From contig NZ_FBYA01000002.1 in assembly GCF_001517545.1 (NCBI RefSeq), forward strand, positions 218,960-282,959: 64,000 bases of DNA. The letters are read 5' to 3'. The notes beneath the pieces were generated by a model that made no database searches, was not told where the DNA came from, and saw nothing but the letters and a program-made list of their open reading frames with translations. The translations under genes were made by a program, and so were the position numbers. Shown here one piece after another: positions 34,367 through 43,772 of this stretch (position 1 is its first letter; every line of letters starts with the position of its first letter). The stretch is from Limnohabitans sp. Rim47 (lineage in GTDB: Bacteria > Pseudomonadota > Gammaproteobacteria > Burkholderiales > Burkholderiaceae_C).

Positions 34367-36448
34367 ATGTCCAAGCGCCAACTCTTCGTCACCACCGCCC
34401 TGCCCTACGCCAACGGCAACTTTCACATCGGCCACATCATGGAATACATCCAGGCCGACATCTGGGTGCGTTACCAAAGAATGCAGGGCAACCAGGTGAA
34501 CTTTGTGGGTGCCGACGACACGCACGGCGCACCGATCATGATCGCCGCCGAAAAAGCCGGCAAGACACCCCAGCAGTTCGTGGCCGACATCGCGGCGGGC
34601 CGCAAGCCCTATCTGGACGGTTTTCACATCGCTTTTGACAACTGGCACAGCACCGACGCGCCGGAAAACCACGAGTTGGCCCGCCAGATTTACCGGGACC
34701 TGCGCGACATCAGCGCTGCTGATGGCGGCTCACTTATCGAAGTGCGTGCCGTCGAACAGTTCTTCGACCCCGAGAAGAACATGTTTTTGCCCGATCGCTT
34801 CATCAAAGGCGAGTGCCCCAAGTGCCACGCCAAAGACCAGTACGGCGACAACTGCGAGGTCTGCGGCGCGGTCTATGCCCCGACCGACCTGATCAAGCCG
34901 TTTTCGGCCCTGTCGGGGGCCAAGCCCGAGCTGAAAACCTCGGAGCACTTTTTCTTCAAGCTGTCTGACCCGCGCTGCGTGGCGTTTTTGACCCAGTGGA
35001 CGCAAGACGGCAAACTGCAGCCCGAGGTGGCCAACAAGGTCAAAGAATGGTTCAGTGTGCGCACCAACCCCGATGGCAGCACCAGCGAAGGCTTGGGCGA
35101 CTGGGACATTTCGCGCGATGCGCCCTACTTCGGCATCGAAATTCCGGATGCGCCGGGCAAATACTTTTATGTCTGGCTGGACGCGCCTGTGGGCTATCTG
35201 GCATCACTCAAAAACCTGCTGGACAAACGCGGTGAAGACTACGACGCCTACATGGCCAACCCGAATCTGGAGCAGATCCACTTCATCGGCAAGGACATCG
35301 TCACCTTCCACACCCTGTTCTGGCCCGCCATGCTGCACTTTTCTGGCCGCAAGACGCCCAACAAGGTGAACGTGCACGGCTTTTTGACGGTGAACAACGG
35401 CGAAAAAATGAGCAAGAGCCGGGGCACGGGCCTGGACCCGCTCAAGTACTTGAGCCTGGGCATGAACCCCGAGTGGCTGCGCTACTACCTGGCCGCCAAG
35501 CTATCAGGCCGCAACGAAGACATCGACTTCAATGCCGAAGACTTCATGGCCCGCGTCAACAGCGACTTGGTGGGCAAGTTCATCAACATCGCTTCACGCT
35601 CGGCCGGGTTCATTGCCAAGCGTTTTAACGGCCAACTGGGCACCGTCAGCGCCGACGGCCAAGCCCTGCTGGCGGCACTGCAAAGTGCAACGCCCGGCAT
35701 TGCCGCCTTTTACGAAGAACGCGAATACGGCAAGGCTCTGCGCGAAGCCATGCTGCTGGCCGACAAGGTCAACGCCTATGTGGACCAAAACAAGCCTTGG
35801 GAGCTGGCCAAGCAAGAAGGCATGGATGCACGCCTGCACGATGTGTGCAGCGCCTGCATCGAAGCCTTCCGCCTGCTCACGCTGCAGCTCAAACCCGTGC
35901 TACCCGCTTTGGCCGCTCAGGTCGAATCGTTCTTGAACGTCGCCCCCTTCACCTTTGACGCAGCGCAGACCCTGCTGGGTGCAGGCCACGGCATCAACGC
36001 CTACCAGCACCTGATGCAGCGTGTGGACATCAAGCAACTTGAATCGCTCTTTGAAGCGCCAGAGCCTGTTGTGCCTGCACTCGTCCCCGGTGGCGAACCG
36101 ATTGCAGAGACCATCTCCATCGACGACTTTGCCAAGGTGGACCTGCGCATCGCTGAAATCGTGAACTGCGAACCGGTGGAAGGCTCGGTGAAGCTCTTGC
36201 GCCTGACACTGGATGTGGGCGAAGGACGCACCCGCAATGTCTTCAGCGGCATCGCCAGCATGTACAAGCCCGAAGACCTGATCGGCAAACTGACGGTGAT
36301 GGTGGCCAATTTGGCACCGCGCAAGATGAAATTTGGCGTGAGCGAGGGCATGGTGCTGGCCGCCAGCCACGCCGATGAAAAAGCCGAACCGGGCATCCAC
36401 GTGCTGCACCCTTGGCCCGGTGCCAAGCCCGGCATGCGGATTCACTGA
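34367..36448 (+). CDS. metG: Methionyl-tRNA synthetase
   Basis: Charges tRNA-Met. The 693-residue protein has the class I signatures HIGH (residues 20-23) and KMSKS (in NNGEKMSKSRG), a zinc knuckle with two C-x-x-C pairs (CPKC, CEVC), and the C-terminal dimerising tRNA-binding domain (DFAKVDLRIAEI onward). The frame opens upstream at 34214, but MSKRQLFVTTALPYANG at 34367 is the conserved start. Confidence 0.96.
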   Translation: MSKRQLFVTTALPYANGNFHIGHIMEYIQADIWVRYQRMQGNQVNFVGADDTHGAPIMIAAEKAGKTPQQFVADIAAGRKPYLDGFHIAFDNWHSTDAPENHELARQIYRDLRDISAADGGSLIEVRAVEQFFDPEKNMFLPDRFIKGECPKCHAKDQYGDNCEVCGAVYAPTDLIKPFSALSGAKPELKTSEHFFFKLSDPRCVAFLTQWTQDGKLQPEVANKVKEWFSVRTNPDGSTSEGLGDWDISRDAPYFGIEIPDAPGKYFYVWLDAPVGYLASLKNLLDKRGEDYDAYMANPNLEQIHFIGKDIVTFHTLFWPAMLHFSGRKTPNKVNVHGFLTVNNGEKMSKSRGTGLDPLKYLSLGMNPEWLRYYLAAKLSGRNEDIDFNAEDFMARVNSDLVGKFINIASRSAGFIAKRFNGQLGTVSADGQALLAALQSATPGIAAFYEEREYGKALREAMLLADKVNAYVDQNKPWELAKQEGMDARLHDVCSACIEAFRLLTLQLKPVLPALAAQVESFLNVAPFTFDAAQTLLGAGHGINAYQHLMQRVDIKQLESLFEAPEPVVPALVPGGEPIAETISIDDFAKVDLRIAEIVNCEPVEGSVKLLRLTLDVGEGRTRNVFSGIASMYKPEDLIGKLTVMVANLAPRKMKFGVSEGMVLAASHADEKAEPGIHVLHPWPGAKPGMRIH

Positions 36449-36475
36449 TCCCTGAGCACACCCGAAACGCTGCAC

Positions 36476-36595
36476 ATGTTCCCCCTGATCCGTGGATGGA
36501 CCGATGTGCAACGAAGCCCCGAGGCCTTGGCTGTGCTGCTCTGGCTGCTGAGCCTGCGCCCCTTGCTTGATGACTTGCTTCAACGTGCCGCGTGA
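36476..36595 (+). CDS. Possible 39-residue small protein after metG
   Basis: An ATG-initiated frame starting 27 bp after metG and ending inside the region where the SulP gene opens. The product begins MFPLIRGWTDVQRSPE and continues with a hydrophobic leucine-rich helix (ALAVLLWLLSLRPLLDD). It may be a small membrane-associated protein or chance. There is no clear ribosome site and I recognise no homologue. Confidence 0.25.
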   Translation: MFPLIRGWTDVQRSPEALAVLLWLLSLRPLLDDLLQRAA

Positions 36596-36627
36596 TTTTC
36601 GGCCACGCCTTGAATAAACACCATCCC

Positions 36628-38307
36628 ATGAACTGGCCACAAGCAACCCACTTTTTCAGACCCCGATTGCTGGACAGTCTGGCCGGCTACAACCGCCAAC
36701 GCTTGACCCAAGACATTGGCGCGGGCATTACGGTGGGGGTGGTTGCTTTGCCGCTGGCCATGGCCTTTGCCATCGCCTCGGGCCTGAAGCCCGAAGCGGG
36801 CCTGTTCACCGCCATCATTGCGGGCTTTTTGATCTCGGCCTTGGGTGGCAGTCGCGTTCAAATTGGCGGTCCGGCAGGTGCGTTCATCGTCATCGTCTAC
36901 GGCATCGTCGAGCGCTACGGCCTGGCCAACCTGATTCTGGCCACGGCCATGTCGGGGGTTTTGCTTTTTTTGATGGGCTTGTTCCGGCTCGGCTCTTTGG
37001 TCCGTTTCATCCCGGTGTCGGTCGTGATCGGCTTCACCAACGGCATCGCGGTGCTGATCATGCTGTCGCAGGTCAAGGACTTGATGGGTCTGAAAATTCA
37101 GGCTATGCCCGCGGACTTTTTCAGCATGCTGAATGTCTTGGGCCAAAACCTGCACACCGCCAATCTGGCCGCATTGCTCGTGGCCTTGGGCTCTTTGTCG
37201 CTGCTGGTCGGCTGGATGCGTTTGGGCCGCCGCCTCGAAAACACCGCTTACCGCTGGGTCAGCTTGGTGCCGGGCTCCATCATTGCCTTGCTGTTTGCCA
37301 CGCTGGCTTGCCTGGGGCTGTCCTTGCCGGTGGAAACCATCGGCAGCAAATTCGGTGGCATTCCGGCGGTCATGCCCAGTTTCCAGTGGCCTGCGTTCAG
37401 CTGGGACAGTGCCCGCTTTTTGCTCATGCCCACGCTGACCTTGGCGCTGTTGGGGGCGATCGAATCGCTGCTGTGCGCTCGGATTGCCGACGGCATGATC
37501 GGCGACCGACACAACCCCAACCAAGAGTTGATGGCGCAGGGCGTGGCCAACTTTGTGACCCCTTTCTTTGGAGGCATGCCGGCAACCGGCACGATTGCCC
37601 GAACCATCACCAACATCAAAAGCGGGGGCAGCAGCCCCATTTCGGGCATGGTGCATGCACTGACCTTGCTCGCCGTGGTCTTGCTGGCGGCGCCTTTGGC
37701 CGGGCACGTGCCCTTGGCGGCGTTAGCGGCAATATTGTTGTTTGTGGCCTGGAACATGGGCGAATGGCGCGAGTTTTTGCTGCTTCGCCATTACCGCCTG
37801 CCCTACCGCGCCACCTTGTTGGCGGTGTTCTTTTTGACGGTGGTGTTTGACCTCACGGTCGCTGTGGAGGTGGGCCTGATCACAGCCTGCCTGACCTTCA
37901 TTTACCGAATCTCGAGCCTGAGCCGCAGCGAACCCGTCAGTGGTCTGGAGCATCCCGGACTGGCAGGGCACGAGGCCCAGATTCAGGCTTGGCGCTTGTA
38001 CGGAGCGCTGTTTTTTGGGGCCGTCAAGTTGATCGAGGACATCGAAGACAAGACCCACACCCCCGTGCTGGTGCTTGACCTGAAAAACGTGATTTATGTG
38101 GATTCTTCGGGGGCCGATGCCCTGATGAACCTGATCGACACCTGCCGTAAAAAAGAGGTGCAGCTGATCATTTGTGGTTTGTTCCACCAACCTCTGGACA
38201 TCGCCGGACGCAGTGGCCTGCTGGAACACCTGGAAGGGCGGCTCGAGCCAGACCTGCCTGCCGGCCTGCAGCGGGCCGTCAGCTTGGTGATGCGTCCGGG
38301 CCAGTAA
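36628..38307 (+). CDS. SulP-family anion transporter with STAS domain
   Basis: Inner-membrane transporter of 559 residues from the ATG at 36628 (an in-frame GTG at 36592 is the alternative). About 11-12 hydrophobic segments fill residues 25-430, including the SulP motif region LPLAMAFAIASGLKPEAGL and GGMPATGTIARTITN. A cytoplasmic STAS domain follows (about 440-555; LDLKNVIYVDSSGADAL). Relatives move sulfate, bicarbonate or dicarboxylates; the substrate cannot be assigned. A second SulP gene is at 50656. Confidence 0.88.
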   Translation: MNWPQATHFFRPRLLDSLAGYNRQRLTQDIGAGITVGVVALPLAMAFAIASGLKPEAGLFTAIIAGFLISALGGSRVQIGGPAGAFIVIVYGIVERYGLANLILATAMSGVLLFLMGLFRLGSLVRFIPVSVVIGFTNGIAVLIMLSQVKDLMGLKIQAMPADFFSMLNVLGQNLHTANLAALLVALGSLSLLVGWMRLGRRLENTAYRWVSLVPGSIIALLFATLACLGLSLPVETIGSKFGGIPAVMPSFQWPAFSWDSARFLLMPTLTLALLGAIESLLCARIADGMIGDRHNPNQELMAQGVANFVTPFFGGMPATGTIARTITNIKSGGSSPISGMVHALTLLAVVLLAAPLAGHVPLAALAAILLFVAWNMGEWREFLLLRHYRLPYRATLLAVFFLTVVFDLTVAVEVGLITACLTFIYRISSLSRSEPVSGLEHPGLAGHEAQIQAWRLYGALFFGAVKLIEDIEDKTHTPVLVLDLKNVIYVDSSGADALMNLIDTCRKKEVQLIICGLFHQPLDIAGRSGLLEHLEGRLEPDLPAGLQRAVSLVMRPGQ

Positions 38308-38382
38308 AATCCTCACCTTCGGTTTGCAGCGTGCCTGATTGAGCACCCGGCTCACCCCACTTTGTCTGCCAGAAAGTCCTCC

Positions 38383-38589
38383 ATGTCCATTTTTCGCCGT
38401 CCTGACTACACCTCGGACACCACACAGTTCATTGAGCAACTGAAGGCGCACCGCCCCGAGCTCGAAGCCGAGCAGCGTCAAGGCCGTGCTTTGCTGTGGG
38501 ACAAACAACTGAGCCGTAACGAACAACAAGAATTCAAAGAAGCGCGTGTGGCCCAAAAGCCCTACGTTTACCAGACCCAACCGACCTGA
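38383..38589 (+). CDS. DUF3460 small protein
   Basis: A 68-residue cytosolic protein matching DUF3460 (MSIFRRPDYTSDTTQFIEQL, then a Lys/Glu-rich helix and WDKQLSRNEQQEF). Function unknown; it is characteristic of Burkholderiales and normally sits just before scpA and panC, as here. The start at 38383 is preferred over 38362 because family similarity begins there. Confidence 0.82.
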   Translation: MSIFRRPDYTSDTTQFIEQLKAHRPELEAEQRQGRALLWDKQLSRNEQQEFKEARVAQKPYVYQTQPT

Positions 38590-38654
38590 ATTTCAGGCTG
38601 AGCGCTGCGCGGGCGAACCCATTTCCTGCTGCGGCGTTCACCACTGGCTCGCCC

Positions 38655-39512
38655 ATGACCGCTTTCACCCCACCCACCGAGCTGCCTGTGCCGCTGCAAG
38701 ACGCACCTGCGTCCATGCCACTGGTGGTTGACCATGTGGCCGTGGCCCGTTTGTATGGCGAACCGCTGTTTTCGATGCCTACCGACCTGTACATCCCGCC
38801 GGATGCGCTGGAGGTGTTTCTGGAGGCTTTCGAAGGCCCTCTGGATTTGCTGCTCTATTTGATTCGAAAACAAAACTTCAACATCCTCGACATTCCGATG
38901 GCAGGCGTCACGCGCCAATACCTGACCTATGTTGAAGAAATCCGGCAGCGCAATCTGGAACTGGCGGCCGAATACCTGCTGATGGCGGCCATGCTGATCG
39001 AGATCAAATCGCGCATGCTGCTGCCGCCCAAAAAGGGGGCCGAAGGCGAAGAAGCCGAAGACCCACGAGCCGAACTGGTGCGCCGTCTGCTCGAATACGA
39101 GCAGATGAAGCTCGCCTCCATGCAGCTGAACATGATTCCTCAATACGGTCGCGATTTTTTGCAGACCCAGGTCTACATTGAGCAAAGTCTGCAACCGCGC
39201 TTCCCGGACGTCAGCATGGACGAACTGCAAGCGGCCTGGCGTGACATCTTGAAACGCGCCAATTTGGTTCAGCACCATAAGATCAGCCGCGAAGAACTGA
39301 GTGTGCGCGAGCACATGACCATCGTGCTCAAGCACCTGCAAGGCCGCAAATTTGTGGAGTTTGAGCACCTGTTCGACCCCACCTTAGGCACGCCCGTGCT
39401 GGTGGTGACCTTCATCGCCCTGCTTGAACTGGCCAAAGAAACCCTGATCGAGATCACCCAGGCCGAGGCCTTTGCGCCCATTTATGTGCGACTGGCTTAC
39501 ACGCCCAACTGA
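38655..39512 (+). CDS. scpA: Chromosome segregation and condensation protein ScpA
   Basis: Kleisin subunit of the SMC-ScpAB complex that compacts and segregates the chromosome. The 285-residue protein has the family core (LEAFEGPLDLLLYLIRKQNFNILDIPM-type segment near residues 57-82, AAEYLLMAAMLIEIKSRMLLP) and a C-terminal winged-helix region. Neither scpB nor smc is in the window. It lies between DUF3460 and panC on the plus strand. Confidence 0.92.
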   Translation: MTAFTPPTELPVPLQDAPASMPLVVDHVAVARLYGEPLFSMPTDLYIPPDALEVFLEAFEGPLDLLLYLIRKQNFNILDIPMAGVTRQYLTYVEEIRQRNLELAAEYLLMAAMLIEIKSRMLLPPKKGAEGEEAEDPRAELVRRLLEYEQMKLASMQLNMIPQYGRDFLQTQVYIEQSLQPRFPDVSMDELQAAWRDILKRANLVQHHKISREELSVREHMTIVLKHLQGRKFVEFEHLFDPTLGTPVLVVTFIALLELAKETLIEITQAEAFAPIYVRLAYTPN

Positions 39513-39626
39513 GCCCGGAACCCCTCACTGATCTTGCCCACAGGCCAACGCTTTTGCTCGAACGATGCGGGCGACGCAACAAGTTCACAGCAGCGCCACA
39601 GCCAACGACCCACCGCGACTTTATCC

Positions 39627-40475
39627 ATGCTCATCGCCCGCTCCATCGCCGAACTGCGCCAGCACCTGGCCCACAGCAGCCGCCCCGCCTTTGTGCCCAC
39701 CATGGGCAATTTGCACGCAGGTCACACCACTCTGATCGACCGAGCCAAACCGCTGGGCGACTGCACCGTGGCCAGCATCTTCGTCAACCGCTTGCAGTTT
39801 TTGCCCCACGAAGACTTTGACAGTTACCCCCGCACCTGGGAAGCCGACTGCGCCAAGCTGGAGGCCGCAGGCTGCGACGTCGTGTTTGCCCCGCGCGAGA
39901 CCGACCTGTACCCCGAGCGCCAAACCGTCAAGGTTCAAGCCGACCCGGTGCTGGGCGACATCTTGGAAGGCGAATTCCGCCCGGGCTTTTTCACGGGTGT
40001 GTCCACCGTGGTCATGAAGCTGTTCATGAGCGTGTTTGCAGGCAAGGCCGAGGGCGTGGCCGTGTTTGGTAAAAAGGACTACCAGCAGCTCATGGTGATC
40101 CGCCAGATGGTGCGCCAGTTGGCGCTGCCCCTTGAAGTGATGGGCGTCGAGACCTGCCGGGCTGCCGATGGCCTGGCCTTGAGTTCGCGCAACGGTTACC
40201 TGTCAGAAGCCGAACGCGCCGAAGCGGTGCAACTGTCATTGGCTTTGCGTGAACTGGGGCGAGATGCCTTGGCGGCTGCCGATGCGCTGCACACCCATTT
40301 GCCCGCACTAGAGGCCAAGGCCATGGCAGGCCTGCGCCAACGTGGCTGGCAAACCGACTACCTCACGGTTCGCCGTCGCCACGACCTGCAAGCGCCGCAG
40401 GCGGGTGATGCGCTGGTGGTGTTGGGCGCGGCAAAACTGGGTGCCACACGACTGATCGACAACTTCGAAATCTGA
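39627..40475 (+). CDS. panC: Pantothenate synthetase
   Basis: Joins pantoate and beta-alanine with ATP to make pantothenate for CoA. The 282-residue protein has PTMGNLHAGH (nucleotide-binding HxGH near residue 30), FGKKDYQQL, and the KMSKS-like ALSSRNGYL. The frame starts upstream at 39534, but MLIARSIAELRQHL at 39627 is the family N-terminus. CoA supply is relevant to the CoA-thioester box pathway only in a general way. Confidence 0.95.
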   Translation: MLIARSIAELRQHLAHSSRPAFVPTMGNLHAGHTTLIDRAKPLGDCTVASIFVNRLQFLPHEDFDSYPRTWEADCAKLEAAGCDVVFAPRETDLYPERQTVKVQADPVLGDILEGEFRPGFFTGVSTVVMKLFMSVFAGKAEGVAVFGKKDYQQLMVIRQMVRQLALPLEVMGVETCRAADGLALSSRNGYLSEAERAEAVQLSLALRELGRDALAAADALHTHLPALEAKAMAGLRQRGWQTDYLTVRRRHDLQAPQAGDALVVLGAAKLGATRLIDNFEI

Positions 40476-40502
40476 GTCCACCGTCACGGCTGATCAGAGG
40501 TC

Positions 40503-41504
40503 TTAAACAGCTTCGCCCCGAGGCCCGCGACCCATCAAGACCTGCACCGCCTCAGACGCCTTCAGACGTCCATCGAGCAGCGCGACCACTGCCTCGGTGA
40601 TGGGCATGTCAACGCCCAAACTCTGGGCGCGTTGCCACACAGTGCGCGCGCTGTAGACGCCTTCGGCCACATGACCCAGTGAGGTCACCGCCTGCGCCAG
40701 GCTCAGGCCTTGCGCCAACAACAGGCCTACTTTGCGGTTGCGGCTGAGGTCACCTGTGGCGGTCAACACCAAGTCACCCAAGCCCGACAGGCCCATGAAG
40801 GTTTCTGGCTTGGCACCCAGTGCCAGGCCCAAACGGGTCATTTCGGCCAGCCCACGTGTGATGAGTGCCGCCCGGGCGTTCAACCCCAAGTCCAGGCCGT
40901 CACAAAGACCCGTGGCAATGGCCAGCACGTTTTTGACGGCACCACCGACTTCAACCCCGACGATGTCGTCGTTGGCATACACACGCAGCGCAGCGCCATG
41001 AAAAGCCTTGACCAGCGCCTCGCGCACCGACGCGTGCGCACTGGCGGCCACCAGAGCGGTGGGCTGGCTGCGGGCCACCTCTTGGGCAAAGCTGGGCCCA
41101 TTCAAAGCCCCGGCCAGCAGCGCGGGCGCGACCTGAGCTTGCACCTCATGCGGCATGAGGCCCGTGTCGGCCTCAAAGCCTTTGCTCAACCAGGCCACAG
41201 AGGCGGGCACACCCTGCAGCGCTTGCAAAGTGCTGCGCAGGCCAGCCATGGGGGTGGCGATGATGAACAGGTCTTCGGCGCTGGCGTGTTGCACCAGCGA
41301 GGCCAGCGGGCCCGACGTGATGGCCAGATCGGCAGGCAGCGCGATGCCAGGCAAATAGCGCTCATTACTGCGCTGCTGCTGCATGGCTTGCGCCTGGGCT
41401 GCGTCGCGTGCATGCAGACTCACCCGGTGGGCCATAGGCTGGCGACTGGCGGCAATGGCCAGCGCTGTGCCCCAAGCCCCCGCACCGATGATGGTGATCT
41501 GCAT
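40503..41504 (-). CDS. gpsA: NAD(P)-dependent glycerol-3-phosphate dehydrogenase
   Basis: Makes sn-glycerol 3-phosphate from dihydroxyacetone phosphate for phospholipid synthesis. 333 residues with the dinucleotide fold GAGAWGTALA (residues 7-16), the catalytic Lys in GGAVKNVLAIA, and the NARAALITRGLAEM substrate helix. Last gene of the leftward rhodanese-grxC-secB-gpsA group; convergent with panC, with only 27 bp between. Confidence 0.95.
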   Translation of the reverse strand: MQITIIGAGAWGTALAIAASRQPMAHRVSLHARDAAQAQAMQQQRSNERYLPGIALPADLAITSGPLASLVQHASAEDLFIIATPMAGLRSTLQALQGVPASVAWLSKGFEADTGLMPHEVQAQVAPALLAGALNGPSFAQEVARSQPTALVAASAHASVREALVKAFHGAALRVYANDDIVGVEVGGAVKNVLAIATGLCDGLDLGLNARAALITRGLAEMTRLGLALGAKPETFMGLSGLGDLVLTATGDLSRNRKVGLLLAQGLSLAQAVTSLGHVAEGVYSARTVWQRAQSLGVDMPITEAVVALLDGRLKASEAVQVLMGRGPRGEAV

Positions 41505-41522
41505 GCCGGGCGCGTGCTGTTT

Positions 41523-41987
41523 TTACTGCTGAGGGGCCGCAGCTTGCTGGGCTTGCTGCTGCTCGTACATGGCCTGGAAGTTGATTTCGGCCAAGTGCAC
41601 AGGCGGGAAGCCAGCACGGGTAATCAAGTCGGCCACGTTGCCGCGCAGATAGGGGTAAACGATTTGCGGGCAGGCGATGCCCATGATGGCACCCATCTGG
41701 TCTTCGGGCACGTTGCGGATTTCGAAGATGCCGCCTTGCTTGCACTCGACCAAAAACACGGTCTTGTCGGCGATTTTGGTGTGCACTGTTGCGGTCACGC
41801 AGACTTCGAACACGCCATCGGCCACGGGGGTGGCTTCCACGCCCAACTGAATGTCCACGCTGGGCTGCTGCTGCTCCAGCAAGATAGCGGGCGAATTGGG
41901 CTGCTCGAGTGAAGCCTCTTTCAGGTAAACGCGCTGAATCTGAAAAACAGGGGCTTGGGCTTCGGTGTTGACAGCGGTATCGGTCAT
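41523..41987 (-). CDS. secB: Protein-export chaperone SecB
   Basis: Tetrameric cytosolic chaperone that hands unfolded precursors to SecA. 154 residues, acidic, with the conserved core PVFQIQRVYLKEASLEQPNSP near the N-terminus, YPYLRGNVADLITRAGFPP, and a Gln/Ala-rich C-terminus. It sits 18 bp upstream of gpsA, the usual proteobacterial arrangement. Confidence 0.95.
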   Translation of the reverse strand: MTDTAVNTEAQAPVFQIQRVYLKEASLEQPNSPAILLEQQQPSVDIQLGVEATPVADGVFEVCVTATVHTKIADKTVFLVECKQGGIFEIRNVPEDQMGAIMGIACPQIVYPYLRGNVADLITRAGFPPVHLAEINFQAMYEQQQAQQAAAPQQ

Positions 41988-42128
41988 GAAAATCTCTTCA
42001 AAAAATACGGGCAGTTCACAGAGAACCGCCCAAGGATGAAACAGGTGAATTATCGGCGATCAGAATCAGGCCTCGGCCCGAGGCCTGCCTGTGAAAACCC
42101 TAGGGCGTCAGTGACAACCCACGCGAGT

Positions 42129-42389
42129 TCAGGCCGCTTGCAACAAAGGCAGCAAACCGCCTTTGGCATCGAGCGCCATCAGGTCGTCGCAGCCACCCAC
42201 ATGGGTATCGCCCACATAGATTTGCGGCACGGTGCGGCGGCCGGTGGTCTGCATCATGTGGTCGCGCTGAACAGGGTCCAGGTCGATGCGGATTTCTTCA
42301 ATCTGCTCAACGCCTTTGGCTTTGAGCAATTGCTTGGCACGGATGCAATAAGGGCAAACGGCGGTGGTGTACATCTTGACGGCTTGCAT
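42129..42389 (-). CDS. grxC: Glutaredoxin 3
   Basis: An 86-residue dithiol glutaredoxin with active site CPYC (residues 12-15), the cis-proline motif TVPQIYV, and GGCDDL for glutathione binding. Reduces protein disulfides with glutathione in the cytosol. It is followed after 141 bp by secB and preceded by the rhodanese gene (15 bp); the grxC-secB pair is widely conserved. Confidence 0.94.
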   Translation of the reverse strand: MQAVKMYTTAVCPYCIRAKQLLKAKGVEQIEEIRIDLDPVQRDHMMQTTGRRTVPQIYVGDTHVGGCDDLMALDAKGGLLPLLQAA

Positions 42390-42404
42390 GAGGTGCTCCT
42401 TGAA

Positions 42405-42806
42405 TCAGGCTTTTTCAACAGGCATGCTGGCCGCTTGCCAGGCATTGAGTCCACCCGACAAAGACTGCACATTTTCAAAACCCAGCTTGCGGGCAGTCGC
42501 TGCAGCACGGGCCGAACGCGCGCCCACCTGGCAAACCATCACCACTTGGGCCGATTTACTTTTGACCAGTTGGGCCAATTTGTCTTCGAGTTGGCCCAAG
42601 GGCAGGTTTTTGGCACCGATCACATGGCCACGCGCAAATTCGTCGGGCTCGCACACGTCAATCACGATGGCTTTTTCGCGGTTCATCAGCTGCACCATGT
42701 CTTGGGGGCTGAGGCCACTGCCTTTGTTCAGAACAGGAAAAAGCAAAGCCACGCCCGAAGCCAAAGCCACGGTGATGAGCATCCAGTTGTCGAGGAGAAA
42801 TTTCAC
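42405..42806 (-). CDS. Membrane-anchored rhodanese-like protein
   Basis: A 133-residue protein with an N-terminal membrane helix (WMLITVALASGVALLFPVL, about residues 8-26) and a single rhodanese domain. The active-site loop VCQVGARS contains the persulfide cysteine. It probably handles sulfane sulfur at the membrane; the physiological donor is unknown. First gene of the leftward rhodanese-grxC-secB-gpsA group, divergent from gpmA. Confidence 0.88.
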   Translation of the reverse strand: MKFLLDNWMLITVALASGVALLFPVLNKGSGLSPQDMVQLMNREKAIVIDVCEPDEFARGHVIGAKNLPLGQLEDKLAQLVKSKSAQVVMVCQVGARSARAAATARKLGFENVQSLSGGLNAWQAASMPVEKA

Positions 42807-42930
42807 GAATCAGACCTTTGTAAGCCAAAAAACACCGGTCCGTCAGCGGACCGCCAAGCAGCGATTCTAAAATGATGGACTTGTCCTCTGTTTTGACCCC
42901 TTGTTTTTACAGCCCAGCTGTTGCCTCACC

Positions 42931-43674
42931 ATGTACAAAATCGTCCTCATCCGCCACGGCGAATCCACCTGGAACCTCGAAAACCGCTTCACGGGCTGGA
43001 CCGATGTCGACCTGACCCCCACCGGCGTAAGCCAGGCCATGTCGGCCGGTAAGCTGCTCAAAGCCGAAGGCTGGGACTTTGATCTTTGCTACACCTCGGT
43101 CCTCAAACGCGCCATCCACACCCTTTGGTACACCCTGGACGAGATGGACCGCACCTGGCTGCCGGTGGTCAAGGACTACCGCCTGAACGAGCGCCACTAC
43201 GGTGCCCTGCAAGGCCTGAACAAGGCTGACATGGCCAAGCAATTCGGCGATGAGCAGGTGCTCATCTGGCGTCGCAGCTACGACACGCCTCCTCCGGCGT
43301 TGGAAGCCACAGATCCCCGCTGCGAGCGCAGCGACCGGCGCTATGCCAATGTGGACGTCGAATCGGTGCCACTGACCGAGTGCCTGAAAGACACCGTGGC
43401 CCGCGTGCTGCCCGCCTGGAACGACAGCATCGCCCCCAGCATCAAGGCCGGCAAGCGCGTGCTGATCGCGGCGCACGGCAACTCGATTCGCGCCCTGATC
43501 AAGTACCTGGACGGCATTTCGGACACCGACATCGTGAACCTGAACATCCCCAACGGCATCCCGCTGGTGTACGAGCTGGACGACAATCTAAAGCCCATCC
43601 GCCACTACTACTTAGGCGATGCCGAAGCCGCAGCAAAAGCCGCTGCCGCAGTGGCCAACCAAGGCAAAGCCTGA
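42931..43674 (+). CDS. gpmA: 2,3-bisphosphoglycerate-dependent phosphoglycerate mutase
   Basis: Interconverts 3- and 2-phosphoglycerate in glycolysis and gluconeogenesis. 247 residues with the phosphohistidine motif LIRHGES (residues 6-12), ENRFTGW, and the second catalytic histidine in AAHGNSIRAL. The frame opens at 42901, but MYKIVLIRHGES at 42931 is the true N-terminus. A weak hairpin (ACACCCG/CGGGTGT, 43716-43736) follows. Confidence 0.95.
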   Translation: MYKIVLIRHGESTWNLENRFTGWTDVDLTPTGVSQAMSAGKLLKAEGWDFDLCYTSVLKRAIHTLWYTLDEMDRTWLPVVKDYRLNERHYGALQGLNKADMAKQFGDEQVLIWRRSYDTPPPALEATDPRCERSDRRYANVDVESVPLTECLKDTVARVLPAWNDSIAPSIKAGKRVLIAAHGNSIRALIKYLDGISDTDIVNLNIPNGIPLVYELDDNLKPIRHYYLGDAEAAAKAAAAVANQGKA

Positions 43675-43772
43675 GCCAAACCGACCTTGCACAAGGTGAT
43701 TTATGGTTCGGACAAACACCCGTCACTGGCGGGTGTATATTGGGCCGCTTCTCACTGGGAACATACAAGCAC

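Noticed and set aside
36592..38307. Antisense Gln/His-rich frame within the SulP gene
   Set aside because: Composition is typical of the reverse complement of a membrane-protein gene.
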